From contig CM072880.1 of assembly GCA_036937835.1 (NCBI GenBank), positions 11,848,501 to 11,912,500 on the forward strand: 64,000 nt of DNA, read 5' to 3'. The stretch is from Pampus argenteus. Taxonomy: Eukaryota > Chordata > Actinopteri > Scombriformes > Stromateidae. Both the position numbers and the translations under genes were made by a program. The notes under the pieces were generated by a model, which was not told the origin of the DNA, did not search any database, and was given only the letters and a program-made list of their open reading frames with translations. The stretch's first letter is position 1. Every line of letters starts with the position of its first letter. Shown one piece after another: positions 58,352 through 64,000 of the stretch.

Positions 58352-59309
58352 TTTGCCCCACCAGACAGAGTAGTGATTATGATAGGGTAATTAGGTTGCC
58401 GATGTGGCTGCCTGCACGCAGAATAGGTCAGAGACATCAATCACTGAAAGCTCCACAATGCAGGCCTGCTGGGAGATTGTTGACCCTGTGTGTTTATGTG
58501 CATGACTCTAAGAGACACAGAAAGATGTTATTGTGTGCTCATATGGGTGTGGGCTGACACACTGTGTAATTACAGAAGCAACGTTTTGTCCAGTCTGAAG
58601 ATGCAGCAAGAAAGCCACATCACCAACAAGCTTTCTTCTCTTTTATATTCCGGTATATGTATCTAATTTTATCTCATCACATCTCATAATTGTCAATCTG
58701 AATTGGATCCATACCAACACATGTTTTGGAAAAAAATACTTACATCCTATTAATTCAATAAGAAGAAAATCCTTAAAGCCTCTCTTTCACAAAAGTAAAA
58801 TATGTTGGAATTTCATAGACTCATGTTGTTTAGCAAGGGACTAATGGAGGGACACAACGCTCATGGCTGCAAGCAGCAAGTACAGTACTCCTTACCCATC
58901 TACAAAACAATAACGATTTCGATCGTGCAGATGTACTGTATGAGTCATTTCTTGCGTATGAGCTTTTTCTTCCAGTTATATTCCTAAATCCTGCCAGAGT
59001 TTGAAGAGTTATGATTTTGTTGAACAGAAATAATAGCAGCATCTAACTCGATCTGACATGTCTAAACTAATCATGTCAGATAAAGATGTCAGTTTATATC
59101 CCATATAACAGAGTAGGCCACATTTCAAGGCAGACCATTTTGACTCCATCAACAAGGGAGCAGTTTGCAATTATGGATTGAGACAAACAGGTGAAAGTAG
59201 AATATATTCATCAGCCAACACAGTTATTGACCAAACGGTGATCTCAACCGGGATTTTGGGTAACTTTTTTGTGCCATTCCCTTTTTGCAGCTTCACATCA
59301 TCAACATTT

Positions 59310-59560
59310 TAAAAGTCAGGTGGTGAGCTCCTTCTCCACCCTGCAGCTTACCCACCTGCGAAGCCGAGCTTGGCTTCTCGATGATGAATCCTCCAAAAAT
59401 CGAGGACACCTGTCCTGTCCCGCCGGGTCATGCATGACTTTATTTCAAAGGTTCAGTGCAAGACAGGCTCTAAGAGCGTGCGTGCTAAATCAATGCTCAT
59501 ACATCTAGTCACACTGAAGCCAGCAGGGAATAAGCCGCCTGTGATATCTGTTTTTGATTT
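59310..59560. promoter_or_regulatory. candidate conserved non-coding element
   Basis: CG-containing complex block: gcttacccacctgcgaagcc, cttctcgatgatgaatcctc, cctgtcccgccgggtcatgc, gagcgtgcgtgctaaatcaa and gggaataagccgcctgtgat. It includes a Zeb-type CACCTG site. Open frames lack splice signals. Confidence 0.38.
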
Positions 59561-59929
59561 TTCTTTTTATGGTGTTCTTGCATTTGTAAGCATAATGTAA
59601 CAATTAGTTTATAGTTTCTGCACCTCACTGACCCGATGAGCTCAGTTTGTCAGTCATACTGGAGCCAAAGTTAGCAGCATTACACTAAGCTGTGCGGCCA
59701 CCAAAATGGAAACAAGAAATACACTATGGATTTAATTTTCTTTGCTGCAGAATGATCCAAACAGATGGAAATCGGGACTAGGAAGAATAGGCCTACAGTA
59801 ACTACACAACAGTATAATGTGTATAAACAATTTCAGAAAAGGGTTTAATGTCAGACATTATATTCATTCAACAAACTACATTGTTCATGTTCTTTGCACT
59901 GAAAAAAGACTCACTAATTAGATTTCTGC

Positions 59930-60180
59930 GACCACCAACTTTGATGCCTTGCTCCCTTCTAGACCTTTCACTGCTGCTGTCTTTATTCTTGACCCCTGAC
60001 CTACAGGTAATTAAATGTGCTTCCTCTCCGGCTGTTAGAAGCATCACAAGCCTCATGGCCTCATGGAAAATTGGTTTGTTTAATTGTCGCGCTGGATGTA
60101 GGCATGCACGAAGCACGGTGTCCTGTCTGACAGACGGTCAGTCGATCGAGAACGAAACATCTCAACATCTAAACCAGCGT
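59930..60180. promoter_or_regulatory. candidate conserved non-coding element
   Basis: ctgcgaccaccaactttgat, gacctacaggtaattaaatg, ttgtttaattgtcgcgctgg and gtcagtcgatcgagaacgaa: complex, with CG dinucleotides and homeodomain cores. It runs directly into the repeat at 60,187. Confidence 0.3.
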
Positions 60181-60186
60181 TCGTGG

Positions 60187-60405
60187 TGTCCTCATGATGA
60201 ATCCCACCAATTTTGGTAATCCACTAAGTTTTCCTCTAGCTACCAGCAAGTAGACGTATTGCTCTTTAGGGAAATGTTTCAACAACTATCGGATGGATTT
60301 CCACAAATTAGTTTCAGACATTCAGTACCCCCTCAGACTCAGTGTTGATCCCTTAACTTCATCTAGCTCCATCATCAGGTCAAATCTCAGACCAAATACT
60401 ATAGC
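60187..60405 (-). repeat. LINE-3'-end-like teleost repeat, reverse orientation
   Basis: gtcctcatgatgaatcccac, aagttttcctctagctacca, caacaactatcggatggatt, gatcccttaacttcatctag and ctccatcatcaggtcaaatc preserve the remembered reverse-orientation order over about 220 bp. Confidence 0.78.
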
Positions 60406-60406
60406 T

Positions 60407-60545
60407 GCAATGATTGGTTGATCAATTGATTATTTGCCAACTATTAAATTAATCAACAAATATTTTGATAATCAGTTCATTGCTTTGAGTTATATTAAGA
60501 AATAAAATTCTCAGATTTCAGAATCTTAAATGTGATTCAGGTTTA
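60407..60545 (-). repeat. teleost 'gctgcaactaacgatta' repeat, reverse orientation
   Basis: tagctgcaatgattggttga, caattgattatttgccaact, attaaattaatcaacaaata, ttttgataatcagttcattg and ttcagaatcttaaatgtg match the reverse-complement end of the element seen at 29,880. It abuts the repeat at 60,187-60,405. Confidence 0.75.
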
Positions 60546-61110
60546 TTCAGTCATGATCAATAAAGTGAAAATTTTTGGGTAACATTAGCATTTAGCTCAG
60601 ATTTAGCCTCGTTGAGCCGTTAACTTTAGTGAGCAATAATGGATTTACATTATAAGTGATTCCTTATGATTTTTGGATTTCTATGGTAACAGAAGGTGTC
60701 TTTTTCTAGCCCTTTATGTATTTTAAATGAAATATTTCACAGTTTTGAATACTTCACAGCTGGTATGATAAATAAAGCCCTAAAACAGCAAAGTTATGCA
60801 TTTCTTAAAACCTCAAGGTCAGGCCGTGAGGAGTGCTTGGTCTTCATCCTGTTTTCACAGTAAACAAACATTTCTAATTAATTCAGGCTTTAACTGCTAT
60901 TTCCATACAACATGTGGTGACACTTATCATACATTTTTTCAGTGATAATAATAATTGCCTCTCTAATCCTGCCATACATATGTAATTAACTGGTGGAAAA
61001 GTTTATCACTGTGAGTACAGGGATGACTTGAATTATTCTTGGAGGGGGAAAAAAAAATCATTTTCTGCAGTGTCAAGGATTTGTGGCTTCTTGATGCGCG
61101 TGCTCACAGA

Positions 61111-61132
61111 CACACACACACACACACACACA
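61111..61132. repeat. (CA)n microsatellite
   Basis: About eleven CA units. Confidence 0.9.
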
Positions 61133-61203
61133 TACGCATGCATGTACAGCAAAGAGCTGAGCAGGCAGATAATGGACAATTGTGTGAAAGTGGCAGATTA
61201 ATT

Positions 61204-61230
61204 TGTGTGGGTGTGTGTGTGTGTATGTGT
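61204..61230. repeat. (GT)n microsatellite, imperfect
   Basis: GT-rich run. Together with the CA tract at 61,111 it forms an inverted simple-repeat pair about 70 bp apart. Confidence 0.85.
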
Positions 61231-61823
61231 GCGGATTGGTGGGTGTGTACAAAAGAGAGAGAGAAAAAACATTATCCTTAGCTGCAGGGGGTCAGCTTTG
61301 TGCTGCAGCAGTGTGGTGACTTGTACAGCTTCTGTTGATAATGTACTCCAGAAAGTTTGTCACTCAAGAAAAACATGGCAGTAAAGAGATGGAGACACAA
61401 CACAAAGAGGATGATGCTGCACCAACAGATGCTGACACAGTCCATTCACTTTCTTCTCATTTCTCTTCATCTTTCACCCTAGCTTCCTGTTTCAATCCTC
61501 CTCTGCTTTGGTGTGTTGTGATTAGGGCAATAATCATGTTTAGATTAATATTGCAATTTAAAAGAGTGCAGTTTTCTTATGCTAATTATGACATAACTTC
61601 TGTAAGTTTTCTAAGCACCAAAAATATATATATCTTGGCTGTGATCTGGTCAGTATGCTCGCTACATGCTTGTGTCTGAAGGTTTTATGTTTAGCCACAA
61701 GAAAAGAAAAAACACTTCACGGCAAAAAAAAAAAGGGAAAAGGCAAATTGTAACATTTGCTACAACCACTAAAGTGTTGAGCAGTCATTAAAATCACAGG
61801 GTGGTCAGTTTCATATCAAAATA

Positions 61824-61955
61824 GAGCTACAATAGTTAGTCGAGTAATCCATCAACAAAAAATATATCATTCACTATTTTGATATTAAATTGGTCATTTT
61901 GCCTTTTTTTTTTTTTTTTTTAGCAAAAACAAAGTTCAAATTCTCTGGTTGATGA
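61824..61955 (-). repeat. teleost 'gctgcaactaacgatta' repeat, reverse orientation
   Basis: agagctacaatagttagtcg, agtaatccatcaac, cactattttgatattaaatt, tggtcattttgcc, a T18 run and caaattctctggtt follow the reverse-complement order of the element seen at 29,880. Confidence 0.7.
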
Positions 61956-61959
61956 TTTA

Positions 61960-62425
61960 CCAGCAGTCTGTCACTGACATCTATACAGATACTTTTAAAT
62001 GCAATTATTTTATTTGAATATTAATATTATTGATTATACCACTAATGTAATATCTCAATAAATATGAGCTAGTACAAACTGAAAGTGTATTCAAATCTGA
62101 TTAGAAACATAGTTATAAAAGACAAAAGCAAACACAAGGGACGATCTGAACAGCTGCCTGTCAGACAAACCAAACGACATCTACATATGCTTTCATCTGA
62201 TCATTTGAAATATCAGAAATGTTGGAACATTGGACTCGCCGGATGAAAATGTGTCCGCTACAACTGGATAATCTGACTCTCTTGGTGGCATTTTTACTGT
62301 TGGAAAAAAAGATTACAGGTTACAGTCCTCCATCATCAATCTGCCATCTTCAATAATCCCACTGATGCTGATTTCACCTCCACACATCCTGCTCCTCAAG
62401 ATTCATCACATCAGAGGATTTCATA
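61960..62425. other. non-coding stretch
   Basis: AT-rich. Nothing recognised. Confidence 0.55.
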
Positions 62426-62429
62426 ACCA

Positions 62430-62830
62430 ACACTCTGGGCGTTGAGGTGTTGGATCAGATTAGTTTGAGGTCCAGTAATGAGTTTTCAACACAGCTTCGG
62501 GGTATCAGTATCAGAAAAAGACTTGCTGTTAGTGACCTGACAAGAGACAGAGTCCCTCATCCTCGCCTCACAAATAACAGTAATCACTGTTATCACGCAG
62601 TCTTGCTCTGGCCCCTCTGACATTATCTTACCGGCCACCAAATACCTTACTTTTCCCACTATCTCCAGTGGCTGTGGCAGCAGAACATTACCACTAAAGC
62701 AGAGTCAGTTGGTGACATAAATCATGGGGATGGGACACCGTTGATAAGAGCTATCTGGCTGAAAGTTGGGGAGCAAAGAACCCCACCGTGTAGACAGCAG
62801 TTAAAGTGGGATTAGGGTTGAAAAAAAAGA
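62430..62830. promoter_or_regulatory. candidate conserved non-coding element
   Basis: A complex block contains aacagtaatcactgttatca (imperfect palindrome at 62,576-62,595), cttaccggccaccaaatacc, ggtgacataaatcatgggga and cgttgataagagctatctgg (GATA cores). Closed frames, no simple repeats. Confidence 0.35.
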
Positions 62831-63079
62831 ACATGGTGAACCTAATTCAAAGTGCCACTTTCCCTGTGTGATAACAGCAGGGGGAAGCCTTCAGTGGCTT
62901 GATCAGTGGGATCTGGGGACTTTGATTGCTTCTATGATGGCCTCAACTGTCCTCCTGTTTTTTTGTTTTTTTTTCTAACATCTTTTTCTTGCCGTTGCTG
63001 TGGTTTACTTTAGAAAAAACTTGAAGGGGTCAAAGGTCAGTCCTGAAGAGAAAGGCTGGCTGTTCAAGTTTCAATTTCA

Positions 63080-63265
63080 CCAGCTGTAGCGTATTGCAAA
63101 GGATACTGTAGCCCAGTCGCGTCTTTGGGGGATTGTAGGGCAATGAAATTCCTACTAAAGGCATTTAGAGCTTTATCAGCACTAGCCAATCACCACGGCC
63201 GCTGTGGAGCACCGAGGACCATCCATCATGGCAGAGAGAGCAGGGTCTGGGACACCTCTGTCACT
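63080..63265. promoter_or_regulatory. candidate conserved non-coding element
   Basis: gcatttagagctttatcagc, cactagccaatcaccacggc, cgctgtggagcaccgaggac and tcactagataatgtattgtg: a CCAAT box and GATA-like sites in complex sequence. Confidence 0.3.
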
Positions 63266-63269
63266 AGAT

Positions 63270-64000
63270 AATGTATTGTGAGGAGAAAAGAAGGGGAAAA
63301 AATGTCTCAAGAGGAGGGTGGATGTCCTCCACTGTCCTTAAAAGACCTGTCTTATTTCAGTCTGATGTAGTCTTTTACTGTGGGCGTGACCTGTGCACCA
63401 CAGCCAAGACAGAGACAAAGTGAAAAGCAGTCCATAATAAACACCTAAATACAGAACTTGCACATAAACTTCAAACCCTTCCCACACTCTTAACAACCAT
63501 GTTTTTCTGGAAGCCTCAGCCACCGAGCAGGCCTGAGCACGGAGAGCCAGAGAGCTCAATGTCCACCATCATCACCCAGTCTGGAACAAATCCCAACACC
63601 CAGTCACTGGAACACTGGGTTTGATTAATGCCCTGACTCCTCCAACTGTTAACAAGTGAAACAGAGAGCCAGAGGATGAGAACAACTGAACAAAAACGAA
63701 AATGAAGCAAAGCATGGGTGTTTAGAAGAAATATTTTCTCATGGGGTTTTCCACAGCAGCAGCAGCGGCAGCAGCTGTCTTTAAACTGGAAGTGAGCCTG
63801 GCAGTGGAATATGAGGTTGTGTCCCACCTCTGCCAGAAAGAATTGAGTCTTGACAAAAAAGAAATCCACCACGGAGATTAGAGTGATAATATTTCAGCTG
63901 AAATAAGGCTTTACAGGAGCCAATCTGAGTGCCAGGGAAAGATCGGAGAGAAAGGGAAAAGAAAAGCAAAGGATGCAACCAATATGAGATATAGAAGGTT
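63270..64000. other. balanced-composition non-coding end of window
   Basis: Overlapping minus-strand frames of 73, 118 and 65 codons occur but have no splice context, and the Cys-rich run comes from a (GCA)-type tract at 63,757-63,777. It could be regulatory or a truncated feature continuing past the window. Confidence 0.4.

Larger units (their letters stand above)
56131..59290. other. non-coding stretch
   Basis: No supportable gene. T-runs at 56,231-56,243 and 56,566-56,582, a pyrimidine-rich tract at 56,590-56,690, a short TA run at 57,360-57,370 and a GT repeat at 58,331. Confidence 0.55.
60550..61820. other. non-coding stretch
   Basis: No gene. Short frames at 61,039 and 61,335 read through simple repeats or AT-rich sequence. 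60,583-60,612 (taacattagcatttagctca) may be a sliver of the repeat family at 23,625. Confidence 0.55.

Noticed and set aside
1..64000. CRISPR arrays, prokaryotic operons, integrated phage, intact retrotransposon ORFs, tRNA, rRNA or familiar microRNA genes
   Set aside because: No regularly spaced identical repeats with unique spacers, no long coding runs, no cloverleaf with intact boxes other than the decayed SINE head, and none of the microRNA seeds I know in a hairpin context.

Overview
This 64 kb window is AT-rich vertebrate DNA that is almost entirely non-coding. It most resembles the genome of a percomorph-type teleost fish. Dinucleotide, tri- and tetranucleotide microsatellites are frequent, and several interspersed repeats match, from memory, elements very common in spiny-rayed fishes: a tRNA-derived SINE, the 'gctgcaactaacgatta' repeat, a LINE-3'-end-like repeat, the 'tacttgagtaaatgtactta' repeat and a CTCGAG-rich palindromic MITE. 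Nothing prokaryotic was seen: no operons, no long ORFs and no CRISPR. The longest open frames are under 175 codons, and nearly all look like chance or microsatellite-driven frames.

Layout. At 4.18-4.36 kb on the minus strand there is a GC3-rich open segment. It is preceded by a textbook polypyrimidine/AG acceptor and followed by a stop and, about 0.6 kb on, an AATAAA. This is the best candidate for a real coding exon (a last exon), and I do not recognise its protein. If real, the minus-strand gene runs into the window and 4.4-64 kb would be intron, unseen exons or upstream DNA. At 7.35-7.52 kb a GC-richer block has a TATA-like box, a 25-codon ORF and a donor-like site, as a small promoter/first exon might. 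At 51.50-51.90 kb on the plus strand a broken frame would encode a lysine/glutamate-rich coiled coil interrupted by one TAG.

The rest alternates between AT-rich filler, repeats and about twenty blocks of 150-400 bp with balanced composition, no simple repeats and many homeodomain, E-box, GATA or CRE-like cores. Such blocks are typical of conserved non-coding elements (enhancers) in introns or deserts around developmental genes. Conservation cannot be tested from one sequence, so these calls are low confidence.

Two structures stand out in the repeats. One is a ~550 bp direct duplication (41,614-42,169 and 43,457-43,999, about 96% identical by eye) flanking ~1.3 kb. The other is a ~380 bp palindromic element at 40,733-41,115 with a near-perfect 20-bp-arm hairpin. 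I found no convincing undescribed multi-gene system.
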